In this document: one piece after another, positions 1 to 9,600 of the stretch | Layout of the letters: every line of letters begins with the position of its first letter | How positions within the stretch are numbered: position 1 is the stretch's first letter | Assembly: GCA_011772425.1 (NCBI GenBank) | Contig: WVZO01000153.1 | Location: 1,615-40,219, forward strand | Reading direction: 5' to 3' | From: Candidatus Aminicenantota bacterium | GTDB lineage: Bacteria > Acidobacteriota > Aminicenantia > UBA2199 | DNA: 38,605 nucleotides | Translations under genes and position numbers: made by a program | The notes under the pieces: generated by a model | Told to the model about the DNA's origin: nothing | The model's input: only the letters and a program-made list of their open reading frames with translations | Database searches by the model: none

Positions 1-258
1 ATATTCGAAGGGAAGCTTTATTTGTTTTTACAACTTCCAAAACTTGAAATTTTGGTACTTGACACCCTTGGAAATATTGAAAATCATTTCTATAATTATA
101 ATGATTTTCAATTTATGTGGTGGAGAGATTTTGATATCCGGAGAGAAAAAGAAGGGATTGTTTTTTATATTTTGGGTTATTCCATGTCGGATGATAAACC
201 GGAAATGCAAGATTTCAATGTTTACAGGGTAGTGCCATGTCAAAACCAGAAAAAATGA
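1..258 (+). CDS. 3' end of a gene truncated by the window edge; possibly a 6-bladed beta-propeller protein
   Basis: Frame 1 is open from base 1 (IFEGKLYLFLQLPKLEILVLDTLGNIENHF...) to the stop at 258. The GKLYLF..LEILVLD.LGNIE pattern resembles the last blade of a propeller/NHL-like protein. Confidence 0.45.
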   Translation: MFEGKLYLFLQLPKLEILVLDTLGNIENHFYNYNDFQFMWWRDFDIRREKEGIVFYILGYSMSDDKPEMQDFNVYRVVPCQNQKK

Positions 259-291
259 AATGCGGATTTTAAATCCGGTGAAGTATTTATT

Positions 292-726
292 ATGAAGAAC
301 AGAAAGATAAGCTTACTGCTGAGGATTTTGTTTGTGGTGGTAGTTGTTTTGATATTCATCGTGGTTAAGTACTATAATTGCATTGTACTGGAGCTTTCAT
401 CTATACCAGGGGTTATTGCCGGTAATAAGAAAGCTTTTTTACTTTATGGCAGCGGAATATGCAGCACCTGCCCACCTGGTAAACTTCTTATGGCTCTTAA
501 AGATAAGAAGGATATCTTATATGTAGTTCCTGGGGAATTTTCTGAAACGGATATTTTCAATTTGAAAGATACGTTTATGTTGAAAGGAAATATTAAAAAA
601 GGCGATCAAATAGTCGTTGATTTTTTGAAGAAAATTGCTGCCTGCAACAGATTTTCGGATTGGAGAAATAATATATATATGGAAATCACTGAAAACGGCG
701 GCATTTCAAAGTTGAGAAAAATTTAA
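292..726 (+). CDS. Membrane-anchored thioredoxin-like protein with CxxC motif (GSGICSTCPPGKLL)
   Basis: 144 aa ORF 33 bp after the preceding stop; N-terminal hydrophobic helix; CSTCPPG motif placed as in a thioredoxin-fold active site. Confidence 0.6.
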   Translation: MKNRKISLLLRILFVVVVVLIFIVVKYYNCIVLELSSIPGVIAGNKKAFLLYGSGICSTCPPGKLLMALKDKKDILYVVPGEFSETDIFNLKDTFMLKGNIKKGDQIVVDFLKKIAACNRFSDWRNNIYMEITENGGISKLRKI

Positions 727-863
727 TCTATGATGAGATAATGAAATTGCAATACGTAAAAAAGTTGAAATTGTTTTTAGGCTCCAAGAGCGGAAAAATT
801 ACCTTTCAATTAATATTAATCAACACAAAAAAACAAATTAAGATAAGATGGAGGTGAATAGAG

Positions 864-1082
864 ATGTCAAAAGCAAAAGAGATTTTGGTTCTTATTACGG
901 TTTTGGCTTTAACCTTAACAATAATATTCTTGCCAAGCCATATATCAGGGCGCACATGTTGTAAAGATTTCAAAGGGTGTAGTGGAGATTTTTGTTGTTC
1001 TGGTTCGGGTACTCAATTCATGTGCATGATAGAATGTTATGGAGGAGTTTCAATCATTTGTGACGGTGATGTTCCAGAGTAA
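864..1082 (+). CDS. Small exported Cys-rich peptide (72 aa, 8 Cys in the mature part)
   Basis: Strong Shine-Dalgarno (ggaggtg) before the ATG; N-terminal signal/TM segment; mature part RTCCKDFKGCSGDFCCSGSGTQFMCMIECYGGVSIICDGDVPE. Confidence 0.6.
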   Translation: MSKAKEILVLITVLALTLTIIFLPSHISGRTCCKDFKGCSGDFCCSGSGTQFMCMIECYGGVSIICDGDVPE

Positions 1083-1351
1083 TGAAAAAATAGAAAAATC
1101 GCCAGAATCGAAGGTGCCAGGTACTTTATTCTCTTAAAGTATATATTAATATGTAATATAGAGCCATTCTTGCCTTTGTACTTTTTTTACAAAAGGAAAT
1201 GATATAAAACATACGGGGTCGCGGCTCAGAGGTCTGCCCGAGAATTCAAAATTACGGGATTTTAAGAAAACATAAAAAGAATTTTTGACCCATTGGCTTT
1301 CTAACCTTTCGCCGCAGGCGATTTAAACTTGCCCGAAGGGCACCTTTTTAT

Positions 1352-1381
1352 AGTTGGCAGTTGGCAGTTGGCAGTTGGCAA
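1352..1381. repeat. Heptanucleotide tandem repeat (agttggc)x4
   Basis: Four exact copies; reverse complement of the ctgccaa variant found at 36951-36995. Confidence 0.9.
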
Positions 1382-1424
1382 GTACGAAAAAGGGGACAAA
1401 AAAGGGGACAGGCAAGAAGTGATT

Positions 1425-1754
1425 CTAAACCTTTGTTTCAGAAGATTTTACCTCTGTTTCTCGTCCCGGGAAATGGATAACATCTTCCAATGCCTTTAAA
1501 TAGTTTGAAAACGCATCTCTTCCATGTCTGGTCATGCGGCATATTGTGGCCGGTTTCTTCCCTTTAAAGACGTTCTCGATTTTCACATACTCTTTTTGCT
1601 CCAACTTAGAAAGATGCGTGCTTAAATTGCCGTCTGTTGCGCCGGTAATTTTTTTCAAATAGTTAAAATCCGCCTCTTTGACCGAAACCAACACCGATAA
1701 GATGGCCAACCGCACCGGCGCATGGATGACGGCATCCAGTTGTGTGTGTGTCAC
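1425..1754 (-). CDS. Winged-helix transcriptional regulator (MarR/ArsR-like small DNA-binding protein)
   Basis: 109 aa, GTG start; HAPVRLAILSVL...FNYLKKITGATDGNLSTHLSKLEQKEYVKI...TRHGRDAF winged-helix pattern. Confidence 0.75.
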   Translation of the reverse strand: MTHTQLDAVIHAPVRLAILSVLVSVKEADFNYLKKITGATDGNLSTHLSKLEQKEYVKIENVFKGKKPATICRMTRHGRDAFSNYLKALEDVIHFPGRETEVKSSETKV

Positions 1755-1762
1755 GCTCCCCC

Positions 1763-1864
1763 CTACTCTTCTTTTTTTAATATTTTTTGCTGCCCTTTAC
1801 GAAGCATAAAGCCTGGCACCAGGTAACATACCACCAACAAGGGGATAAATACCAACGAGCGATA
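1763..1864 (-). pseudogene. Apparent C-terminal remnant of a membrane protein, truncated at a GGGGACATGCAAG repeat
   Basis: Minus-strand frame reads YRSLVFIPLLVVCYLVPGFMLRKGQQKILKKEE* directly upstream of the regulator; no start or N-terminus before the repeat and the neighbouring gene. Confidence 0.35.
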
Positions 1865-1889
1865 GAAAAAGGGGACATGCAAGAAAAAC

Positions 1890-2939
1890 TCATATCAGTT
1901 TTCTTATATTTAAGTTGCCAGTCCAGAGAGCCTTAAAAAAACTCCTAAAGATAATTTCATTCGCCAGGATCATCATGCGTGGATTTTTAAAAAACATTTG
2001 TATGGAAGAGGAGGTTACCTTAATTGAAGCGGATTTAAAAAGGGTATAAATCAATTTTTCTTGATCATTATCGGGAGGCGGCATCACCGAAACCGCTGCT
2101 TTGGCATTCATCAGGTATTGAGAAAAGCGTTTAATTTCAAATTCACTACGAGAGATTACTTTTGCTTCCCCTTCTTTTTCTCCTGCAAAAACAGAAAGTG
2201 ATTCAAGGCCCGTGGGTGGAAAACCGGGAGGAGTCTCCAGTTTTTTCTCTTTAATTATATCTTCAAACAACCACACAAACCAGGCTATTTGACTTTCTTT
2301 TTCACTATATATAAAAGGCCGGATTTTTTTATTGGTAAGTACACCTTTCTTGTTGCCTTTATATACGTCGATCATATTTTTTAATATTTCTTTCGGGGCA
2401 AGGAGCAGGTGGCTGGAATCCGGTACGGCAATATTATGCTTCTCTTTTGTATCTTTAAAAAAGACCCCCTTTATAGTAATTCCCAAATAGATTTCTTGCT
2501 CTTCTTTACTTGAGAAAGTATTGATTGCCCTGGCCAGCTTATCATTGTCGAACTTAAGTTTAATCACCATTCCCATATTGGGTATTTTGTCAATTCTATA
2601 AGGGCCGGTAAAAATAATAATTTTATCCAGGTTTTCTTTAATTTCGATGCCGGATATTTTTATAAACTCATGAAATTGCCTGCCAACGCCTGATTCATTT
2701 ATGTCTTTCTCCCACATTGAATATATCACAGGAAAATCTCTAATTTTCCTTAATTTCTGAAAATCAAATGAAACCAGCGATAAGATATATTTTGGTATAA
2801 ACCTGTACATATCATCCGTCACTTTTGTTTTTGAGCAGTTTTCAAAGAGAAAAACAACTGCCCAAATGCATACCGTAAAAATGAAAAATTTTTTCATCTT
2901 CGGCTCCTGTTTGTTTAGTATTCTTATCTTGATCCGCAT
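1890..2939 (-). CDS. Putative lipoprotein of unknown function (likely start at 2897)
   Basis: 349 aa ORF; internal Met gives MKKFFIFTVCIWAVVFLFENCSK, a signal-peptide/lipobox-like start. Confidence 0.55.
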   Translation of the reverse strand: MRIKIRILNKQEPKMKKFFIFTVCIWAVVFLFENCSKTKVTDDMYRFIPKYILSLVSFDFQKLRKIRDFPVIYSMWEKDINESGVGRQFHEFIKISGIEIKENLDKIIIFTGPYRIDKIPNMGMVIKLKFDNDKLARAINTFSSKEEQEIYLGITIKGVFFKDTKEKHNIAVPDSSHLLLAPKEILKNMIDVYKGNKKGVLTNKKIRPFIYSEKESQIAWFVWLFEDIIKEKKLETPPGFPPTGLESLSVFAGEKEGEAKVISRSEFEIKRFSQYLMNAKAAVSVMPPPDNDQEKLIYTLFKSASIKVTSSSIQMFFKNPRMMILANEIIFRSFFKALWTGNLNIRKLI

Positions 2940-3074
2940 TGGGGATTCGACCCTATTTTATCAGAAGAGGTAGAGGAAAGCAACTCAACTTTTCCTTTGT
3001 CCCTTCGTGTTTTGGAGAAAAGGTCAAGAAAAGGAAAAGGGGACATGCAAGTTTTTTCTTTTGCGGGCTGCTAT

Positions 3075-3707
3075 TTAACTCTCGAGCTGCTTTTTCCTTT
3101 TTTTCTTTAGATAGTCCTCTAACAGCTTTTGCGCACCCATGCCGCAGCTGATAATCGTCCGCATGGTATCTTCCACAGATGCGTCCACAAAATGAACATA
3201 CTGCTTTTCCACATGATAAATTAAACCGGATGTGGGAGTAAGCGCAGAGGGCACAAATACAGTATAAAATCCATCCGGGTGTTCATCCGTAACAAAAGCC
3301 GTCATCATGGTATTGGAAGAAGGACCAAACACCTGCACCAGGGCCACGGTTGAAAAGGGAGCACGCTCCCGTCCCAACAATTGCTTAATGGTCTCTTTAA
3401 AAAGACTATAACCCGGTGCGATTGTGAGTATTCGCTTTTCCAATGTCTGATGAATAAAACGCCCAAACCTGGTTTTTACCACCAACCCAACGAGAAAACA
3501 GAGCAATATAATAACAACAATCACCAGGATATCGGCGATATATTTCTGGAGTTGAGATTGTTCCATGAGCATCCGGGTGAGAGGTTCGATGAGCCCTGTG
3601 ATAAGACGAAACAACCACCTCAAGAAAAGAAACGTCACTACAACTGGCAGGATGACAATCACCCCACCCAGGATAGTGGTTCTAAAAAACCGCTTTATTC
3701 GTTTCAT
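3075..3707 (-). CDS. DUF502 family membrane protein
   Basis: Two N-terminal TM helices with ILPVVVTFLFLRW, then KTRFGRF...PGYSLFKETIKQLLG...FVTDEHPDGFYTVFVPSALTPTSG, characteristic of DUF502. Confidence 0.8.
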   Translation of the reverse strand: MKRIKRFFRTTILGGVIVILPVVVTFLFLRWLFRLITGLIEPLTRMLMEQSQLQKYIADILVIVVIILLCFLVGLVVKTRFGRFIHQTLEKRILTIAPGYSLFKETIKQLLGRERAPFSTVALVQVFGPSSNTMMTAFVTDEHPDGFYTVFVPSALTPTSGLIYHVEKQYVHFVDASVEDTMRTIISCGMGAQKLLEDYLKKKRKKQLES

Positions 3708-3804
3708 GGTTTACGCCTCCATTAATTTAACTATACCTATTGTAACCAAATTTAGCTCTTGTTTTCAATACTTTGACTTTTTTTCACAAATTTAATACAC
3801 TAAC

Positions 3805-5436
3805 ATGAAGGAGCAGCCAATGGCGGAGTCTATTTCAGTTGTCATTAACAAAACATTTAGCCACACCATCTCCTGGCATGAAACTTTTTTACCAGCCCTT
3901 CGTACTTTACCCGTAGACCAGGCCCAAAAATTGCTGGAACATATTCTAACCTGCGATCCAAAAGAAATCGAGGCCCATGTCTATCATAATCACTATTTTG
4001 TCATGAAGTTTATCGGTGAGCACGGTGAATGGCTCAACAATAGAGATTTCCTTGAAAACCAAATCGAAGATTTTTTTCGCTTCTCATGGAATGAAGGCAA
4101 AAGCAGAAGTTTTGTCGGAAATAAAACCTGGGAGAGATTTATGAGCTGGGTCTTCTCTGTGAAGGATTTGTGTGTCTCCTCTATGCTGCAGGAAAAACTT
4201 TTATCGATAGCTGAAGATGTAAATCAAGAAGGCTGGCTGCGGAGCGCCTGCGCCGAAGCCCTGGGAAATTCAGGCATGAAAGATAAAGCCATGGAACTGC
4301 TTCTTTTTATTGTTGAAGATAAAAACCGGGATGAAGGGCTGCGAAGTTCCTGTGCCCGGGCCGTGGGAAAATTGGGTGTTAAAGATAAAACCGCAGTCGA
4401 ACGCTTACTTACACTTGCAGAAGATAACAACCAGGGGGATTGGCTGCGGAGTTCCTGTGCCCGGGCCCTAGGGAAATTGGGTATTAAAGATAAAACCGCT
4501 GTGGAGCGCTTACTTGCTTTTGTTGAAAACAAGAATGAGAAGGGCTGGCTGCGGGGTGCTTACGCCGAAGTCCTGGGAAAGTTAGGCATTGAAGACAAAA
4601 CCGTGATGGAGCGCTTACTCGCTCTTGCCCAAGATGAGAACCAGGATGGTTGGGTGAGGAGCGGCTGTGCCAAAGCTCTCATAAAGTCAGGCATTAAAGA
4701 AAAACCAGTGGAACTGCTGATTCTTCTTTTGGAAGATGAAAATCAGGATGGCTTGATGCGCAGCTCCTGTGCCGACACTGTGGGGAAATTAAGCGATAAA
4801 GATAATAAGTTAGTGGAGCGGTTACTTACTCTTATCGAAGATGAGAGCCAGGATAGCATGCTGCGGCGTTCCTGTGCAGAGGCCGTGGGAAATTCAACCG
4901 CTAAAGATAAAGAAGCGGTGAAGCGGTTACTGGCGCTTGCTGAAGATGAAAGCCAGGAGGGTGCGCTGCGGGGGGCCTGTGCCAAAGCCATCGGTAAGTT
5001 AAACGTTAAAGATAAAACCGTGGTGGGGAGGTTACTTACACTTGCTGAAGATGGGTACCCGGATGCTGTGGTGCGGCGTTCCTGTGTCGTTGCTGTGGGT
5101 AACTTATACGTTAAAGATAAAGTGGTGGTGAAACGTTTGCTCACGCTTGCCCTAGATGAGAACCAGGAAGATGTGCTGCGGGGTTTCTGTGCTGAAGCCA
5201 TGGAAAAATTGGAGGTTAAAGATAAGGCGGTGGTAGAGCGGTTACTTACGCTTGCTGAAGATAGGAACCAGGATACCTTACTGCGGCGTTTTTGTGCCAA
5301 AGCCATTGGGAGTCTGGACCTTAAAGATAAAGCAGTAGAAATATTGATTGAACTTTATTTTACCCAAAGGGAGAAAATATCGGATGAAGCACGATTAATT
5401 TATGACGCTTTATGGAACTTGACAGGCAATAGTTGA
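3805..5436 (+). CDS. HEAT-repeat protein (11 repeats of 34-35 aa)
   Basis: 543 aa; from about residue 130 the unit LLTLAEDxNQxxxLRxxCAxAxGKLxxKDKxVVER recurs 11 times (helix-turn-helix HEAT-like). Confidence 0.75.
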   Translation: MKEQPMAESISVVINKTFSHTISWHETFLPALRTLPVDQAQKLLEHILTCDPKEIEAHVYHNHYFVMKFIGEHGEWLNNRDFLENQIEDFFRFSWNEGKSRSFVGNKTWERFMSWVFSVKDLCVSSMLQEKLLSIAEDVNQEGWLRSACAEALGNSGMKDKAMELLLFIVEDKNRDEGLRSSCARAVGKLGVKDKTAVERLLTLAEDNNQGDWLRSSCARALGKLGIKDKTAVERLLAFVENKNEKGWLRGAYAEVLGKLGIEDKTVMERLLALAQDENQDGWVRSGCAKALIKSGIKEKPVELLILLLEDENQDGLMRSSCADTVGKLSDKDNKLVERLLTLIEDESQDSMLRRSCAEAVGNSTAKDKEAVKRLLALAEDESQEGALRGACAKAIGKLNVKDKTVVGRLLTLAEDGYPDAVVRRSCVVAVGNLYVKDKVVVKRLLTLALDENQEDVLRGFCAEAMEKLEVKDKAVVERLLTLAEDRNQDTLLRRFCAKAIGSLDLKDKAVEILIELYFTQREKISDEARLIYDALWNLTGNS

Positions 5437-5534
5437 GAATCCACGAAGGCACTAAAGGTGAATCCAAGTAATTTTCCCTCTTGACTAATACTGGAAAAAC
5501 CATTATAATCAATCCTGGTTTCCGACATTTACCC

Positions 5535-5742
5535 AAAAGGGGACGGCGTCCCCACCTAGAGGAGTCGTTCATGACAGTTGAAAGGTACCATCCGGGAAAA
5601 CGTTGTTTTTTTAGGGCGTTTTTACGAGTATTAATAAAAGGTAGACGGCGTCCACACCCTATAGGAGTTGTTCATGACGTTTTAAAGGAACCTGGCGGAA
5701 AAATTTTGTTTTTTTTTGCGCGTTTTTACAGAGTATTAAAAA
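5535..5742. repeat. Diverged tandem duplication, about 101-bp unit x2
   Basis: Unit 1 aaaaggggacggcgtccccacctagaggagtcgttcatgac...ggcgtttttacgagtatta; unit 2 aaaaggtagacggcgtccacaccctataggagttgttcatgac...gcgcgtttttacagagtatta. Confidence 0.8.
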
Positions 5743-5770
5743 GAGATCATTAATCCAAAGGAGATATCCA

Positions 5771-6652
5771 ATGTACAGCGATGGGAAAAAGGTCCTGTTT
5801 ATGACCAATGATCAATTTTTAACCCAAAAAATGAAATCATATTTTTTTCAGCGTTACAATCTTACCATGGACCAGACATCCGATGCCCTGGAGGTACTTG
5901 AGCGAATTGGAAGCGATGACAACTCCTATGAACTGGCAATTTTAGATGAAGATGTGGTGGGACTGCCGACCACATCCCAGGTTCTAAGAACCATAAAAGA
6001 CCAGGACTATGGCCCCAATGTGCTGTATCTTTCCACTCTCCACGAAATCGTTAATCCCAATTACCACGAAGAACTTGATATACCTTCTTATTATTCCGAT
6101 GAGATGTTCCGCCTGGAAAAATGGAGTGAGAACGTGGGTAAAATTCTTTCGTTGTGCAAGCCGATTTTTGAATGCACTACCATAAGAGATGTATGCCAAA
6201 ATGGCTGTCAAAGCCTGGTGGAAAACATCGAAGTGGATTGTGCGGTTTGTGTCATTCCCCGATTCGATACCCAACCACCTACCCGGGGAGTAGTGGCCGC
6301 CCGCTATCCTGATTTCCTGCCGGAAACTTATGATATCCCACTAAGAGACTCCCACCATTTCCAGGAGTTGTTTGAATATTTCAAACCGATTCATATCCCG
6401 GATTTAAATACAGATAAAGAGTTTTGCCAGGAGTTGCTGGATAAGTTCCAATTCCCTTTTCGTTCGGCATTGATTGTACCCATGGCAATCGGGGGCAAAT
6501 TCCTGGGTTATTTCGGTTTATTTACCCATAAGACCAGTCGATTATACCGCCTGGTAGAAATAGACCGCAGTATACGATTGGCAGAATTTGCAGCTTCCGT
6601 ATCTGTGAGTATATTTTTTTCAGAATTGAAAAGGGAGGGTAAGACTTTTTAA
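5771..6652 (+). CDS. Degenerate receiver-like + GAF domain protein
   Basis: 293 aa; N-terminus KKVLFMTND...YELAILDEDV receiver-like; C-terminal half resembles GAF (RSALIVPMAIGGKFLGYFGLF). RBS aaaggag upstream. Confidence 0.6.
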   Translation: MYSDGKKVLFMTNDQFLTQKMKSYFFQRYNLTMDQTSDALEVLERIGSDDNSYELAILDEDVVGLPTTSQVLRTIKDQDYGPNVLYLSTLHEIVNPNYHEELDIPSYYSDEMFRLEKWSENVGKILSLCKPIFECTTIRDVCQNGCQSLVENIEVDCAVCVIPRFDTQPPTRGVVAARYPDFLPETYDIPLRDSHHFQELFEYFKPIHIPDLNTDKEFCQELLDKFQFPFRSALIVPMAIGGKFLGYFGLFTHKTSRLYRLVEIDRSIRLAEFAASVSVSIFFSELKREGKTF

Positions 6653-6677
6653 AAATACGCATTAGGCATTGTGCAAA

Positions 6678-9600
6678 TTACGTTGGATTTAATTTGGTTT
6701 TTAATAAATCTCGATGATAATTGTTTTCCAGGGATTCGCCGTACAATTCGGCAATTTTTTCATAGATCGCCCTTTCTTCTTCCGGTTTATTTTGCTCCTT
6801 CAGGATTTTTGCTTTCAGCCACAGGGCAGGAATGTAATTGCCGTTAAATTCAAAGCATTTTTCCAATTCAGATAAAGCCTCTTCATATCTTTGATTCCTG
6901 GTTAAGAATTTCGCGTATTCGGTATGGAAGAACTGGTAGTGGTAATAGGTGATCCAATAGGAGAGTTTGGTTTTCATATCGAGTAATTGTTTAAAGCGTT
7001 CTTCAGCTTCTTGTCGGCGGTTTTCTTTTTCCAGTATTGATGCTTCCAGGTGGATGAAGTACTTATAAGCGGCTTTGAAGTTATTCCAATCCAGGTTGTA
7101 CTTGTTTTTGAATTGTTCCAGCCATTTCAATTGCTTTTTGCTTTCTTCCAGGTTATCGAGGGCCAGTAATATGAGCCCTTTGAGCCAGATAGCTTCTGAG
7201 GAATCTTCTTTAATGTCGTCCGAATTATAGGTTTGCAGCGAGAGGTTAATGGCTCGCAGGGCATCATCATAGCGCCGGTCCTTATAAGCAATAAAGGCAC
7301 GTTTTGCCTGGGCATACGCTTCGGCTTTGGGGAGATTGGATTTAGTGATACGCTGCAACTCTTTATACTCAGTCAACGATTCATCGGCTTTTTTGTATTG
7401 GGCCTTTAAGATGTATATATCCGCCAGGGTCTGGTAGGGCCAGGGAAGTCGTTCTTTGGGATCATCCTCCAAAACAGCACGCTTTTTCATGGCTTCGGCA
7501 TTGACCAGGTCTCCGGAATAGTAATACCCGTCTCCAAGGGAATCAAAGGAGTTGTAGGACTCGTCAATGTCACGATACTGCTGGAATACTTTAAGGGCCT
7601 GTATATGTTCACCCAGGTAGGAGTGGCAGTAGCCCAGGTGATTAAGGGCCAGGGAATACCGTTGGTCCAACTTCAGCGCCTCTTTATAATGCTTCATTGC
7701 TTTTTCCGGGTTGGCAATGTGAAAATAAGCCTCGCCCAATTTATACAAAACCTCTTTCGAATAGGGAAACTCTTCTTTCAACTTTTCTAAGTTGGATATC
7801 TCATCGATAAATCGAAATTTCAACTTGGCTTCGATGGTACGAACCTTTAACTGCAGCGAAAGGGTTAAACTGTCGATTTGAGGGATAATCTCATCAATGA
7901 TCTCCAATGCTTTGGTGCGACTTCCATCAAAATCATACAAATCAGCCAGGTAATACTTTGAGATCAATAAGTCCGTAGTATCTAAGAAATTAGGTTCCGC
8001 CTTCTTTAGGTCCAGGCGATTATAGTGACGAAGCCCTCTATAAAATTCTGAAAACAGTTTCCACTGGGTACCAAATATCTCTTTTACTCTTTTATATTTC
8101 TTCTGCTTTTTCGCTTTTCGAGGAAAGAGATTTTGATATACCAGTCGGGTTAATAGGTCTACCTGGTTCCCCAGGAATGAGTCTCTTAGTTCTCCGGCAG
8201 AAGTTAGTCTGTATCCTTCCTGAGCCTCACCCTTCTCCTCCTTAATGGGGCTCAATTCAGCATCGATGTTGTAAAAATTTTTATTTTTGACAATCTTTCC
8301 CATTAATTCATATTTGATATCAAATTTACTTTTCAACCGTTTAAGATTTTCTGCTTCATTTTTACCTTCAGCAAAAGAGACAACAAAGTCTTTATTAATG
8401 GTTTTAAATTCTTCGAACTGGTTCAGGGATTCCATCAAGAGGTAATCCAACATATCAGGTAAAAACTTGTCCCCGCCCTTGAATTCAAAGGGGTGTAAAT
8501 AAATATAGAATTTTTCAGTGGGCACGGGTGGGGGCGGGGGGGATGGTTTAAGCAGGAGATAAACTCCCGCAACTACTACCACGGCTGCTGCCAGGGCCAG
8601 GAGAATCCATTTGAAATTTAGCTTTCTTTTGCCGGTAGTGTGGGGTACCCGTTCCGTCGAGGCTTTGAATTGTTTGATCCGGTAAACCAGGTCACCTAAA
8701 TCTTCTTTGTCCGATGTTTTTTGTACCTCTTCCAATAGTTTGGCCTGTTCATCATACTGGATGATTTCAGTTTCTGCTCCCACTGGTTGGGGTTTTTCTT
8801 CCTTTGTCTGTTGATAAAGGGTTCGAAATGCCTCCAGGTCTTGTTTTAAGTGGAAAAAATCAGGATACCGCTTTGCCTTGTCCCTTTCTAATGCCTTGCC
8901 TGCGATTTGTTTCAATTCTTCCGGTATATCCCGGGTGAATTCAATGTCTTTGTTGAGCACATTGTAGAGGGTTTCGATTTGTTCGTCTTCTCTAAAGGGA
9001 TTTTTACCCTCAATCATTTCATAAAGCACGACCCCAAAGGAGAAAATATCGGTTTGCCAGTCCAGTAATTTTCCCCGTGCCTGTTCCGGAGATATGTAGG
9101 CGACGGTTCCCATGACAAAACCTTTTTCGGTTAAATCGGAATCCACCCGGTCGCCGTCTCTAACAAACGAATCATCACTAAATTTTGCCAGGCCAAAATC
9201 CAGGATTCTCACAATTCCTTTTTTATCTACCATGATATTGCCAGGTTTAATGTCCCGGTGGATAATGTCATGAGAATGGGCTTCTATTATACCATCGCAT
9301 ACCTGGATACATATATCTAAAATTTTATCAACACTGAGTTTTTGCATCCCAATGATTTGATCCAGGGTGACACCATCAATATATTGCATAACAATGTAAT
9401 CTCTGTCACCCTCTTCGTAAATTTCATAAATGGTACATATATTGGGATGATCCAGTTGAGAAGCGGTCTGGGCTTCCCTTAAGAACCGGAGCTTGGAGGT
9501 GGTGTCGGTGAGTCCAATGTTGTCTTTTAATAAAATGCTTTTTATGGCAACTTTTCGTTTGAGTTTTACATCCTCTGCCAGGAGGACTTCCCCCATTCCT

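Noticed and set aside
809-820. ATTAATATTAAT 12-bp palindrome upstream of the Cys-rich peptide
   Set aside because: AT-only palindrome in AT-rich intergenic DNA; too easily expected by chance to call an operator.
1330-1349. TGCCC-GAA-GGGCA followed by CCTTTTTA as a rho-independent terminator for the peptide gene
   Set aside because: Only a 5-bp stem, about 250 bp after the stop, and adjacent to a similar small CGCC-GCA-GGCG hairpin; not convincing without RNA data.
4743-5306. 187-aa minus-strand ORF with Ser-rich repeats (and 102-aa ORF at 4224-4532)
   Set aside because: Mirror-image translation of the HEAT-repeat coding sequence; its periodicity comes from the real plus-strand gene.
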